Shown here in pieces: positions 1-10,035 of a DNA stretch of 64,000 bases. The notes below the pieces were generated by a model. That model ran no database searches. It was not told the origin of the DNA and saw only the letters and a program-made list of their open reading frames with translations. Within the stretch, counting starts at the first letter, position 1. Each line of letters opens with the position of its first letter. Made by a program: the position numbers and the translations under genes. Location of the stretch: positions 372,001 to 436,000 of the forward strand of contig JACKQL020000046.1 of assembly GCA_018296165.2 (NCBI GenBank). Reading direction: 5' to 3'. Source of the stretch: Termitomyces sp. T153. Its lineage: Eukaryota > Basidiomycota > Agaricomycetes > Agaricales > Lyophyllaceae.

Positions 1-1252
1 CGTCCCAATGCAGTCCTGGTTTAAGTAATGCAAAAGAAGCGTGTTGCATTTCCAGCACCAGGGAGTAGATCGCACGAGCTTCGAGTGTGAATTTTCCCCC
101 GTTACCGACAGGCATCGTCCGTGTTATGTCGGAGGCATAGTTGGACCATTCGCAGCCTGCGTCAATAAGGAGAACTTGAGGGAGGATCTGTTTGTCCAGT
201 GAAGAGGTGGTGAATGAGGCAGTATTGCGGTGATCGTGAGGGGAGACTGGACCCCAGGCAAAGTCACGGTCGTTGCAACAGTAGTGAAGCGTTGAAGCAC
301 GGGTAGAGGCAGCGACAATGGGGAGGTAGGCTTGGTGTACAGCTCTAGAACCCTGTGTAAGAAAAGCCTACGGCGATTTGGGAGCACGCACCCTTCGCGT
401 CTACATGAAGCTACGAAAATTGCCTCTGCCTCTGCTTCCTTTTCAATGAGCCATTCTCCGGGCAGAAGAGGGCAATCAGCTGCTGCTGCGCCTTGGCGAA
501 GACCGTTCTTGACAGCTTGACCGAGCACTCTCATCACGACCTCGTGTGCACGCGAGCTGATGGCGTTTGCTCGGCGGATTAACTCGATTTCGTATGCGTC
601 TTTAGTAAGGCGTGCATTCTGAAGAGCAGTCAGGAGGTAATAGTCCGTAACAGCAACCGAGTCTTGCGCGAGAGCAAACGAAGTATACGTTGCAGGTAGC
701 TCTGGATAAAGAGGTGAGTTGCGAGGGAGTGTGTGGACGAGTGCACCTGGGTGTGCAGTGAGAAGGGTAGTAAGGGTTTCTTGTAAGGCAGAGGGGTGAT
801 CGACTCGGGTGGCGTCGTGTGACTGTGCAGCAACGGCGAGAGAAGGAGGTGGAACGGACCACATAATATCATCTTCATTTGCCTCGGGGATGAAAAGATC
901 GGCAGAGGGTGTCTGTTCAAGTGAAGTGCCGGGCTGGTAAGCCGCTAGCAGGAACGAAGAGGGCACATTGCAGCCTGTCAAGTAGTAGAAATTGGACTCT
1001 TGACGAAAGACCAGCTCGCGATCTGTATCATGGCGAAAACCAGTGACTTCACCAGCCAGAAGCAAAATTTGCGGCTACAGAAGAGTCAATGGAAGCCTTG
1101 GATGAGCCCAAGGACCTACCTTTGTCTGTTCTGCGGAAGGTAGCAGCTTCACGAGCTGCTCAAAGGTCTTTCGAACATGACTAGAAGCTGTTGAACATGT
1201 TGAATCGACTGATGATGGTGTTAGGCGAAGACCGACCTGGATACAGTGTCAT
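1..1252 (-). CDS. Xaa-Pro aminopeptidase / prolidase-like M24B peptidase (3' end beyond window)
   Basis: Metallopeptidase of the aminopeptidase P/prolidase family, which removes residues preceding proline. Proposed exons on the minus strand: 1252-1245, 1180-1120, 1074-392, 344 to beyond 1; introns of 64, 45 and 47 bp, all GT..AG and all in frame. The N-terminal aminopeptidase-P domain shows LLLAGEVTG and FRQESNFYYLTGCNVP. The last exon gives AYLPIVAASTRASTLHY and then LLIDAGCEWSNYASDITRT, whose two aspartates (IDAG and SDIT) are metal ligands of the pita-bread fold. The rest of the catalytic domain lies left of the window. The first exon (ATG plus five bases) is the weakest part; the body is secure. 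The gene is divergent from RRP42, with only about 50 bp between proposed start codons. Confidence 0.88.
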
Positions 1253-1310
1253 GATAAGAGGTCAAGTTATCAGTCGGGGTTCGGATCAGTTTCCGACAGA
1301 AAATGTTGTC
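1245..1310. promoter_or_regulatory. Very short shared promoter between M24 peptidase and RRP42
   Basis: The two proposed start codons (1252 minus, 1303 plus) leave about 50 bp, so 5' untranslated regions and promoter must overlap or lie partly inside the neighbouring genes. No TATA box is visible. The call depends on the short first exon proposed for the peptidase. Confidence 0.4.
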
Positions 1311-2488
1311 CCTCTCCAAGGCCGAGAAATCCTACATCCAGGCCGGTCTCCTCGCCTCGCCCTCTTCTCGTGCCGATGGACGTGCTTTACTTGATTTTCG
1401 CTCGGTAGCACTCGAAACGGGCGTGGCACCTCTTGCCAACGGGAGTGCACGTCTCAGTATTGGAAGGAATCCCCATGACGGCGGAGGAGGTACTGAGGTC
1501 GTTGCTGCAACGAAGCTTGAAGTAGAATCAGTCGACGAAGACGGCCAAGGGAAAGACGGTGGTCGCATAGTATGTACAGTAGCCTGGTGAGCCCTGCCGT
1601 CTTCCGCGAACTCTCCATAATCACTAATTGCACAAGACCATCTAGTTCACCTTCTGCCTATCCACATCTCTCTTCTTCTGCACTCGATGACATCCAGGCA
1701 GATCTCACCTCTCTCTTGCACCAAACCATCTCGCACTCCTCCTTGCATCCCAGCAACCTCACCATACTGAAGTCTAAGAAATCTTGGCTGCTCAACCTTG
1801 ATGTTCTAGTCCTTTCAGACGCGGGAAACATCCTCGACGCGTTGTTTATGGCTTCTCGGGCTGCCTTGTGGGATACGCGTGTTCCAAGGACCAGAGGGGT
1901 CGAATACAAGGCACCCACGCGCAAAGATACAGGGAAGGACAAGGAAGACATGAATGTTGACGAGGACGAACATGAGAACGCGCAGAAACAGAGTGGGTTC
2001 GACACGCGTGTGTTGCCCAAAGCAACAGATTTCGAGCTCCCGGACTATTGGGATGAGGGCGAGGTGCTAGATGGCAGGGAACGGTGGCCGGTTGCGATAA
2101 CACTCAATATTGTGAGTTGCTTCGACGCGACCATGCAGATTGCTCAGACCAACTCAGGAATCACCAACTCATTTTCTTGACGCTACAGCGCAAGAGGAGG
2201 CTGCTTCACCGTTGAAGCTTCTTCTAGCCTTTTCCTTCCATGATGGCCAGCCGGCTGTCTTACAAGGCATGCGTATGCTTGGGCCTGGCGAGCTCACACC
2301 TTCACATCTAAAAGAACTGGTCAAGGCATGCAACTCCCTTTCAATAGCCTTGTCCGCTCATCTCAAACAAACCTCAGGTCGGAGAAAACTATGCTCGAGA
2401 GCTCTTCGTTGCTCTAAACGCGAAACTCAAAGACGAAGATGTGCGGCGAACTCAGAAAGCTAGAGAGCGATTCGAGCTGCATCGATAA
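1303..2488 (+). CDS. RRP42: Exosome complex subunit Rrp42 (RNase PH-like ring protein)
   Basis: Non-catalytic RNase PH-fold subunit of the nuclear/cytoplasmic RNA exosome ring (EXOSC7 in animals). Exons: 1303-1586, 1646-2111, 2158-2319 (or 2325), 2378-2488. Introns 1 (59 bp) and 2 (46 bp) are canonical. Intron 3 may use GT at 2320 or a GC donor at 2326; both keep frame, giving about 340 or 342 aa. Family signatures in order: SLSKAEKSYIQAGL at the N-terminus, RADGRALLDFR, the WLLNLDVLVLSDAGNILDAL strand region, then FLDATAQEEAAS. An acidic/Ser stretch of about 30 aa (KEDMNVDEDEHENAQKQSG) sits in a loop. The last exon was later duplicated (see 5211-5310). Confidence 0.9.
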
Positions 2489-3374
2489 TCTACCTGTGCT
2501 CTCTATCTCAATGCTATCTATTTTGTGGCTCTGCTAAGGTAGCAGATGTGGTCACCGGGCGAGACTCGAGCATCGACTCTCCAGATCCCAGTTGCCAAGG
2601 AACCGCAGAATAATACAAGCCACATGGTAAAGCACCGCAGTATTCATGAACAATCACAGTTTCAGAGTGAACAACAAGCACAGAAACTGATGATGGGCAT
2701 GGTACAAGCGCCTCATCTCCTTTGGATGGGCGATCGTAAATCCAGTCCATCCTTGATGACATTACGAATGGCACCGTGGTCTCAGCGAGACTTTCGGAGG
2801 AATCATGACCTCGGTAAAGATGGATTCTTTGATCATAGGTCTTCCTGCCAATCAACGTTTTTGTTTTGAGTTGTCATGCAAATGCTTCCTTCCATCGGAA
2901 GTTGCGTGCGACTTCCACATTTCACTTGATGCACCCATGATGATATGATGATGCACTTCAACGCAACTTTCCGCAATCATTGCCTTTATGTGGTTCCTTT
3001 GTGAGCTATGAAGTGGTTTCACGAGAACACATGCTAAGAGACCTGTTGTGCTAAATCTTCTCTCCGTTGTCGAGACACATGCAGCATAACAGTGACCTAT
3101 TGAGGCGTAGCCGACCACCGATTCAAATATCACCTGTATAGGTGATATATCTTCGAGACCACAAAAGGCGACATCGTGTGCATTTACCCATTCTCAGAAA
3201 CTTCGTTGCCTTTCATCAGAATTGAAAATAAATGCAATATCATAACAGCCCGTTTGGATGACCTTGTTGATGGTAACGGGATCCTGTTCGTGATCTGAAT
3301 CTTCCAGACTGGCATAACTGCCAGTTGTGGTGATAGACAACTCCATTATCCCTCGATCCCTCATCAGCTCAGAA
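2489..3374. other. Intergenic stretch, proximal half of a segmental duplication
   Basis: No convincing gene. Parts resemble 5300-6234 in the same order: a tract around 3222 (gaaaataaatgcaatat) matches one near 5986, and the 3330-3374 leader of the cupredoxin copy matches 6188-6234 (shared tgatagacaactccatta). It is the upstream region of the proximal cupredoxin copy. Confidence 0.5.
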
Positions 3375-4195
3375 ATGTGTTTCTCAGCTGGACTTCTAGC
3401 CCTGTCAGCTGCAACCTTACCAATTCATCCCATCCGTTTTGAATAATATCACCAATGGCACCACCATCACCTTCCGTTTTACCGGCGCGTGAGTTGACTC
3501 CTTTCACTGATCACCGTACGTATTCAATTTATTGATTGCATACTAGACCTGGGAATCACGGCGTTACTCATCGACTTTCTTGGATCCCTGTAATCCTCTT
3601 GCCGGTGGTTTCGACTCTGGCTGGGTTAACATTCCTACAAACAACGCTTCTACTTCGCCAGAATGGAATTTGGCTGTTACCAATGCTACTGGTCGTGAGT
3701 ATCCTCGTTATTTTAAGTGTATTGAAGAACAGGACTCTGGCTGGGTTAATATTTCTCACAAACAACGCTTCTACTTCACCAGAATGGAATTTGACTGTTA
3801 CCAATGCTACCGGTCGTGAGTATCTTCGTTATTTTAAGTGTATTGAAGAATAAGTAACAGGTTAATTTATAGCTATTTGGTTTTTCTGTAAGCAATAGTT
3901 CGTACATTGCTTGAAAGAACCATCAAATGTGATACCTGTAGGCATGGTTGAGCAATCCGCCTCAATCTGGTAACACTTTCAATGCTTTCCAAAGTAACGC
4001 GCAGAATTTGCAGGGTCAACCTGGTGTACGTGATCAAGATACCTTTGACGGTCTTTCGGTTATTTCACTTTGTTTTCACACAGCAAGAAGAGGGTTCTCT
4101 TGTCGGCGCTGAAGCTTCAGCATCTGCAGGCCCAGGACCTTCTAGCAGTGGCATAATATTCTAGGCTGCCCTATTTGGCAACAGCACGAGCTATG
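3375..4195 (+). pseudogene. Decayed proximal copy of the secreted cupredoxin gene
   Basis: Clear nucleotide match to the intact gene at 6235-7229, in the same order, from the start codon (3375) to about 4195. Lesions: about 125 bp lost where exon 1, intron 1 and the start of exon 2 should be (join near 3418); a tandem copy of about 113 bp, so the segment starting actctggctgggttaa is present twice (3612 and 3731); a short deletion removing most of the exon carrying the second cysteine region, with ends inside a ctgtaa/gtaagc repeat; and premature stops. No functional product is expected. Confidence 0.85.
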
Positions 4196-4997
4196 CTGAC
4201 CATCCTACCATGTGGTAGTAGTCCAGTAGGTTCGACCATTTCGTCTAGCTCGCCTGACAACAGTGCTATCGGATCTGGATCACTAGCAATCCCATCTCAT
4301 CCGTCCCGTGGAACGCTTTTGGGGGTTATTGATGGGCCACTCATATTTGGAATCATCGTCGTTTTAGTAATACGCAGGAAGAAACTCCTATTCTGGTCCT
4401 CCAAACAAAGCCCCAGCACAAGTAAGATAGTCATGACTGTAGAATCGGAAGTATAGCACTAGTCGTTGTCAAGTCAGTCCTTTCCCCCTTCCGCCTTCTC
4501 TCCCTCAAAGTCTCTCTCACTTGCGAGTATATCATTAATCCAATACTGTGAACGGGCAAAATGTCCAAATCCCCATCTCTGACGACGATCTCCTGCTGGC
4601 TGGGCTGCATGCTACTTCTGCTGGGACAGTACGAACACTTAGTACCCACTGACGTCCACGCTGGCGGACACGGCTTTGGCGTCGCACAGAGCCTAGAACA
4701 TGTACGTCGTATCTTCTGATTTTACAATCCGCCACTCTGGACCTTTATGCTGTAGTAGAAGCTTTCCCTTTCGACTGGAATCCCTCAAATTCCAATCGAC
4801 CGATGGTTCAGCGGAAGCCTCCCTTCCCTCTCTGGGCCTTGCACACTCAACGACAACGAGCAGCATACCGACAAAGTGTCGCAGGTAGTGCAAATGAGAC
4901 CATCGTGGTTGATCTACGGGTTCAGGAGCTGAAAGAACTGGTGATTTTCCTTCAACATGAGATTGAAGAAACACGCCACATCGCGTATGGAGCATAA
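4175..4997 (+). pseudogene. Possible remnant of a single-pass membrane protein
   Basis: A frame from 4175 carries a Ser/Pro-rich stretch, then a hydrophobic segment (LIFGIIVVLVI) followed by RRKK, the layout of the C-terminal part of fungal Ser-rich type I membrane proteins. A second frame ending at 4997 has a short heptad-like tail (LRVQELKELVIFLQHEIEE) typical of the cytoplasmic ends of such proteins. The pieces are joined to the end of the cupredoxin pseudogene and lack a credible start. This is inference from composition, not a family match. Confidence 0.3.
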
Positions 4998-5210
4998 AAT
5001 GGGGTGCTTAGGAGAGAATTGATTGAAAGCCATAGTGGCTACCAGACGAGCATGGCCAACGACAAAACGAGGATTTTGTTAGCGCGATGTCAACCACGGT
5101 AGCCTGACATAGAATTCTTTTGTACTGAGAGCGGGTAATTGTGACTGAGGTTTTTTGCTCTATTACTATGTTTCTTGTCTTCAGGAGTGTCTTTCAGGAC
5201 CGCTTGTCTC

Positions 5211-5310
5211 CGTAGGCAGGAAAAACTATTTGAGAGTTTGAATGCGAAACCCAAAGTTGAGGACGTTCGGCAAACTTAGAAAGCTAAAGCGATTTGAGGC
5301 TCGGCGGTCT
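5211..5310 (+). pseudogene. Duplicated remnant of the last RRP42 exon
   Basis: The stretch from the gtaggcaggaaaaactat region through aatgcgaaacccaaagttga and cttagaaagctaaagcga aligns base by base, with scattered changes and a small gap, with RRP42 exon 4 (2378-2475). No start, no upstream RRP42 exons and a stop in frame, so it is a passenger of the segmental duplication that also copied the cupredoxin gene. Confidence 0.75.
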
Positions 5311-6234
5311 CCTAGTAATGCTAACCGTTTTCTTTGTTCAGGGGGACCCGGCCGGCAAGACTCGGAAATTCAAGCATCGATTATTAATCCGAGTCGATCT
5401 TTCTTGTTCATGAGCTATCATACTATGCAGTGGACGTCAAACATCGAAACCGATGATAGGAGTATTCTTACAGCCGCCGCCAGCGTCCGTCCCCTCAGTT
5501 CCAATGTATGATGGAAATCTTTGCTTACATAGTCCGAGCACAGATGGTGCAATCTGGATTTTGACCAGAGTTCGGGAATCCCCGTAATAGTCAACGGTAG
5601 TCTAGCATCCTTACATAGCAACCGAGTTGGAGGGATCAATTCAGAATCTTCACCTGGAAGTCAGTGCCAGCTGGTAACTATGCCTCGTATACTTTCCACA
5701 ATCGCTGTCTCTCTGTGGCTCTTCGGGACCTTTGTAAAGTCGGAAGAACATGCTTATCCCGAGTCTAGGAAATTGCTGCTTCTAGCGCTCAATCCCTAAG
5801 ATCTCGGATCTCAAGTCTTCTGCATGCTAGATATACTTACGAACAGAACGGTGGCGAATCAAGATGTAGCTGTTTACTCCACCTCTTGTCATCCGCAGCC
5901 ATTGTCAGGAAACAAAAAAAGTTGGCACCGTGTGCTTTTTTAGCCATCCTTGGGTACTACTCCATTATCTCGGGTCAGAACTGAAAATAAACGTAACATT
6001 ATAGGACACCTGAACAGCCATAATCTCATGAATCTGACGAAGGGAACTGAGGTGTGCAATGTGTCATTTTCGTTGGCATGTCCATTGCAATTAATTGCAT
6101 CTGCCGGCTGTGACGGTATTTACCACGAGTTCAAGGCGTGCCGTTTATGTTAGTCAGTCTCCAGTCATATAAGTAGGGTCCAGTGTGGTGATAGACAACT
6201 CCATTATTCCACCATCCCCCATATTAACTCAGAA
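5311..6234. other. Intergenic stretch, distal half of the segmental duplication
   Basis: No gene called. It corresponds to 2489-3374. A 37-codon frame at 5681 with a hydrophobic start (MPRILSTIAVSLWLFGTF) is too short to call a gene. The last 50 bp before 6235 are strongly conserved with the proximal copy and probably contain the cupredoxin promoter/leader. Confidence 0.4.
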
Positions 6235-7229
6235 ATGCGTTTTTCACCTGGACTTTTGGCCCTGTCAGCTGCAACCTTGGTTTTAACTCAACAAAATCCT
6301 GTAAGCTTTCCTACTCACCAGTATACTACCTATCATGATTTTGATATCCCGTAGCTTGTCCTAGTAGGTGGTGACCCGACCAACCCTAATGGAATATACC
6401 AATTCATCCCACCCGTTTTGAATAATATCACCAATGGTACCACCATCACCTTCCGTTTTACCGGCGCGTGAGTTGACTCCTTTCACTTATCACCGTACGT
6501 ATTCAATTTATTGATTGCATACTAGACCCGGGAATCACAGCGTCACTCAATCGACTTTTTTGGATCCCTGTAATCCTCTTGCCGGTGGTTTCGACTCTGG
6601 CTGGGTTAACATTCCCACAAACAACGCTTCTACTTCGCCAGAATGGAATTTGACTATTACCAATGCTACCGGTCGTGAGTATCTTCGTTATTTTAATTGC
6701 GTTGAAGAATAGGTAACAGATTAATTTATAGCTATTTGGTTTTTCTGTAAACAACTGGTACCCGCCATTCATTGTGTGTCTGGTAAGCAATAGCTCGTGC
6801 ATTGCTTGAAAGATCCATCAAATGGTGATACCTACCTATAGGCATGGTTGGTGCAATCAATCCGCCTCAATCTGGTAACACTTTCAGTGCTTTCCAAAGC
6901 AACGCACAGAATTTTCAGGGTCAACCCGGTGTACGTGATCAAGATACCTTTGACGGTCTTTCGGTTATTTTACCCTGTTTTCACAGCAAGAAGAGGGCTC
7001 TCTTGTTGGCGCTGAAGCTTCAGCATCTGCAGGCCCAGGACCTTCTGGCAGTGGCGTAACATTCTATACTGCACTAGCTTCGGCAACAGCACAAGCTACG
7101 GCTATTGGACCTGGTATCAATGCTAACCCTTCATCTGGTGGTGGTTCAAGTGGGGCGGTGGCTGTGACCGCAAACTTGCTTATGGCCGCACTGGGTGTGA
7201 TCCTTGGTGGCTCCTTGTGTTTAGTTTGA
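6235..7229 (+). CDS. Secreted cupredoxin-domain protein with predicted GPI anchor
   Basis: Six exons: 6235-6300, 6355-6467, 6526-6674, 6732-6782, 6842-6930, 6987-7229; five canonical introns (54-59 bp), total 236 aa, closing in frame. Residues 1-18 are a signal peptide (MRFSPGLLALSAATLVL). A cupredoxin-like domain follows with the features usual in fungal Ser-rich extracellular proteins: TITFRFTG, PGNHSVTQSTFLDPC, GFDSGWVNIP, PIWFFCKQ and HCVSGMVGAINPP; the N-H, C, H and M positions could form a type I copper site. Then a Ser/Ala/Gly linker and a C-terminal hydrophobic tail (LLMAALGVILGGSLCLV) with small residues before it, as for GPI attachment. Probably a cell-wall or membrane-attached protein; copper binding is inferred. 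Confidence 0.88.
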
Positions 7230-7486
7230 TGCTCGGCATTTGAGTGCCATTGACATCTTCTATTTATACCTGCAGTCAGCTTGTCAATCCTTGGAAGTTT
7301 GTGCCGTCCTCATATATCTGATTTGATATAGATTCATGAGAACCTTTTCGTACTATAGATAGAATTTTCAAAAAAGCGGGTGGATAACATTTCACATTAA
7401 GGCTCTTGCGAGATGAAAACGATCCCATACGAGTGTATACTATGGAGGTTATATAATAAATACAGTATTCCAGCCAATGACATCAT
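7230..7486. other. Convergent intergenic region
   Basis: Space between the stop codons of the cupredoxin gene (plus) and the p24 gene (minus). AT-rich with no gene seen; serves as the 3' region of both. Confidence 0.5.
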
Positions 7487-8328
7487 CTAAACTTTGTAAC
7501 GCCGCCCTGTTGAGGTAAAGAACGTCTGGAGAACATATATTTGCACCCTGCACGTAAGGTGTTAATGGGTCCTAAGAGGTCAGAAGGGTAACGAAACGTA
7601 CACAGCCATTCCAATGATTCCCGTAGTTTGCAAAATTGCATACCAAAATATTCGGCTGAATAGAACGGCAGTCAGGCAAAGATCTCAACGCATGCACACA
7701 AACGCACTTTTGCGTTGACTTGACGATGTCAAAGCCACGGTTTTCATTGGTGTGGAAGCTAGAGTTTACGATGAGAGCAATTGACACTGAGTTATGAAAG
7801 ATACACACTGTTTTTGTAGGCGTTTAATGCCCATGAGCATATTGTTCAGTCGAAAGACGCTCTCCTCTAACGCGCTCGTTTGCTCTGATATCTGTCCAGG
7901 CTTTGCTGGCGCCTCTCGCCGGGGTTCACTCTCCACCATAATGTCAAAGTCGACCAATTTTCCTGTCAAGGTACTAATGTCGTTTTCAAAGCAGAACGAG
8001 TACTCTCCAACGGTGTTAGCAGTTAACACGTAGTCTCCCTGTCGTTCGCGTTCACCCGAGAGTAATAGCTTTTCATTCGGATCTTTGATGTCGAAGTCAA
8101 TGTCAAAGGAGCCCCCAGATTGTACGGCAAAGTAGAACTTGAGGAAGAGAGAAGTTTAAGATGACACGAGATAGGCGGGAGGCGTACCCCAATCTTCTCC
8201 CCGGCTTTGTCAACATCGGCATAGAAGCATAAACGTTCGTTAGCACCAATGAGGGTCGTAAGTGCAGCGCTGTAGGCTGTGATAGATATGGAAAGCAAGA
8301 GCAGAAAGGTAGAAAGTAGGCGGACCAT
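7487..8328 (-). CDS. p24/emp24 family cargo receptor (GOLD domain)
   Basis: Small type I membrane protein of COPII/COPI vesicles cycling between ER and Golgi. Exons (minus strand): 8328-8188, 8137-7809, 7758-7708, 7655-7602, 7547-7487; introns 50, 50, 52 and 54 bp; total 211 aa, normal for p24 proteins. Signal peptide in the first ~21 residues (LLSTFLLLLSISITAYSA). The GOLD domain shows ERLCFYADVDKAGEKIG, FYFAVQSGGSFDIDFDI, GERERQGDYV and GEYSFCFEN, with the conserved cysteine pair. A short coiled region (SALEESVFRLNNML), ENRGFDIVKST and a membrane span (IFWYAILQTTGIIGMAVV) lead to a tail with a di-phenylalanine motif (QTFFTSTGRRYKV), the coat-binding signal. An alternative stop in the last intron would lose that motif, which supports the five-exon model. 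Confidence 0.93.
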
Positions 8329-8455
8329 TTCGACAGTCAAGTGTCGCGTGCTGCCAGTGCTGGCAGGACGATCGGAGTTTGAAGTAAGAATAACAACGCG
8401 CAAATATCGCCTCCGGACTTGTAATCACTTTTGTAATTGTACTCTGAGTCTTGTC
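8329..8455. promoter_or_regulatory. Shared promoter of p24 and RAD6-type genes
   Basis: Only 127 bp separate the divergent start codons, so both genes probably use one bidirectional, TATA-less promoter. Confidence 0.5.
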
Positions 8456-9080
8456 ATGGTATGTTCTCTCATCCGCCCAGTACGAACATTCCTGACTACC
8501 TAATAGTCAACAAATTGCAGACGCCGTCTTATTCGAGACTTCAAGCGCCTCTCCACTGACCCCCCAGGCGGCATCTCTGGCAGCCCATGCCCCGACAATA
8601 TCATGCTCTGGAATGCCGTCATTTTCGGTCCAGGTATGTCCTATTCTCTCTTGCCCCATGGTCTTGCTGACATCTGCATCGCTGCCAATGCCGACAGCGG
8701 ATACCCCCTTCGAAGATGGTACATTCAAACTCATCCTTACATTCGACGAATCATACCCAAACAAACCACCTACTGTCAAGTTCCTCTCGCGGATGTTCCA
8801 CCCCAACGTCTACGCGAACGGAGAGCTTTGTTTGGATATTCTGCAGAATAGATGGAGTCCGACGTATGATGTGACGGCGATCTTGACGAGTGTACAGAGT
8901 CTTTTGCATGATCCGAATCCGGGAAGCCCGGCTAATGCGGAGGCAGCGATGTTGTACAGGGAGAACATGAAGGAGTATGTGAGACGGGTTAAGGAGACCG
9001 TGGAAGAAAGTTGGCTGGATCCTGGGGAAGGGGAGAAGGAGAAGGGCTCAGAGGCAGATGCAGAGGTGTCGACGGAATAG
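8456..9080 (+). CDS. RAD6: Ubiquitin-conjugating enzyme E2, Rad6/Ubc2 type
   Basis: E2 enzyme that transfers ubiquitin to histone H2B and PCNA with Bre1/Rad18-type ligases (family knowledge). Exons: 8456-8458 (the ATG alone), 8507-8633, 8698-9080; introns 48 and 64 bp; 170 aa. Exon 2 begins so that the protein starts [16 protein letters not shown], matching the Rad6 N-terminus (helix 1, E1/Ubr contact). The catalytic cysteine is C88 in [10 protein letters not shown], the same position as in yeast Rad6, preceded by HPN (78-80). After the UBC fold come [13 protein letters not shown] and ESWLDP, then an acidic tail of about 20 residues ([17 protein letters not shown]) as in yeast. The single-codon first exon is required because the frame upstream of 8507 meets a stop. 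Confidence 0.93.
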
Positions 9081-9689
9081 GGGCCGAGGCCTGGAGAGTG
9101 CTTTGTTGATGGACAGATCTGCATATATGTCAGAGAGGTGAAGGAAGTGGTACGTTTGTTCAACATCTAGCAATGTATACATTTGGACTTGTGCGATAAT
9201 TCTACTCTATTACTTTTTCATTTTACCGAATTCGAGCCCTTGGGATGCTCTGCCTCGTCAGGATCACTTCCTATCGGTGTGGCCACGAGGATGTCATACG
9301 GAGGATGAAACGGACCGATCTCACCGTGGGTGATCGACGAACCGATCAATGTGCGCGTGAACCTGGGAGCCATTCCAGCAGGTCACTGTTCCCTACTTTT
9401 GACGATGCAAAAACAACTCACAAGCACGGACGCAAATCACAGGCATGGGGAGTAGTGGAGGTGCACATACCAATTTGTCAGAGGCCTGTGTACTGAAAAT
9501 GTCCAGAACAAAAAGTCCTTTGCAACTGAAAACAAGAAAAGACGACAACATTATATGCGCATATGTACAACATTGACAAAATTACATTCGACGTGCTTTG
9601 GTAGGCTGCGCGGGCCACTTAGCACCACGCAACCGTCAAGCCCGGGGCCCACGGCAAGGGAGCACGAGAGGGACAGAACCCCTCTTTCC
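9081..9689. other. Intergenic; one weak spliced small-ORF candidate on the minus strand
   Basis: No recognised gene. On the minus strand a frame from ATG at 9551 to 9471, a GT..AG interval 9470-9393 and a second segment 9392-9321 would give 50 aa starting MLSSFLVFSCKGLFVLDIF. An overlapping unspliced frame 9373-9218 would give 51 aa. Neither matches a family I know and they exclude each other; both may be chance. Confidence 0.2.
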
Positions 9690-10035
9690 CCGGGAACATC
9701 AGCTCCCAACAACATGGAAAGACATAATCTGGTCGCTCCAGGTGAGTAAACATGATCCAGACTCTTGTCTGGCAGGTACAAGCGCTACATGAAATAAAGA
9801 CTTTGCGAATATTAGCCCAGGACAACATGAAGAGACATTGTCTGGTCGCGCCAGGTGGGGAAACATGATCCAAACTCTTGTCTGGCAGGTACAAGCGCTA
9901 CATGAATGAAAACCTTCCCCTGGAAATATTAGCCCTGGGCAACATAAAAAAAAGCATTCTCTGGCCACGCCGGATGAGAAAACATGATCCAGACTCTGGT
10001 CTGGCAGGTACAAGCGCTCCATAGAATGAAGAAGA
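9690..10035. repeat. Three-unit tandem repeat, unit about 118 bp
   Basis: Three consecutive diverged units (about 9690-9810, 9811-9925, 9926-10035). Each contains the core acatgatcca.actct.gtctggcaggtacaagcgct followed by a spacer. The reading frame of the core differs between units, so the repeat is not selected as protein even though a long minus-strand frame crosses it. Confidence 0.8.

Noticed and set aside
1590..1660. Frameshift in RRP42 near 1590
   Set aside because: A canonical 59 bp intron (1587-1645, gtgagc..ctag) restores a continuous Rrp42 frame, so no lesion is needed.
7580..7655. Ending the p24 gene at the TGA at 7580
   Set aside because: This loses the conserved FF-containing tail, while splicing 7601-7548 restores a family-typical C-terminus in frame.
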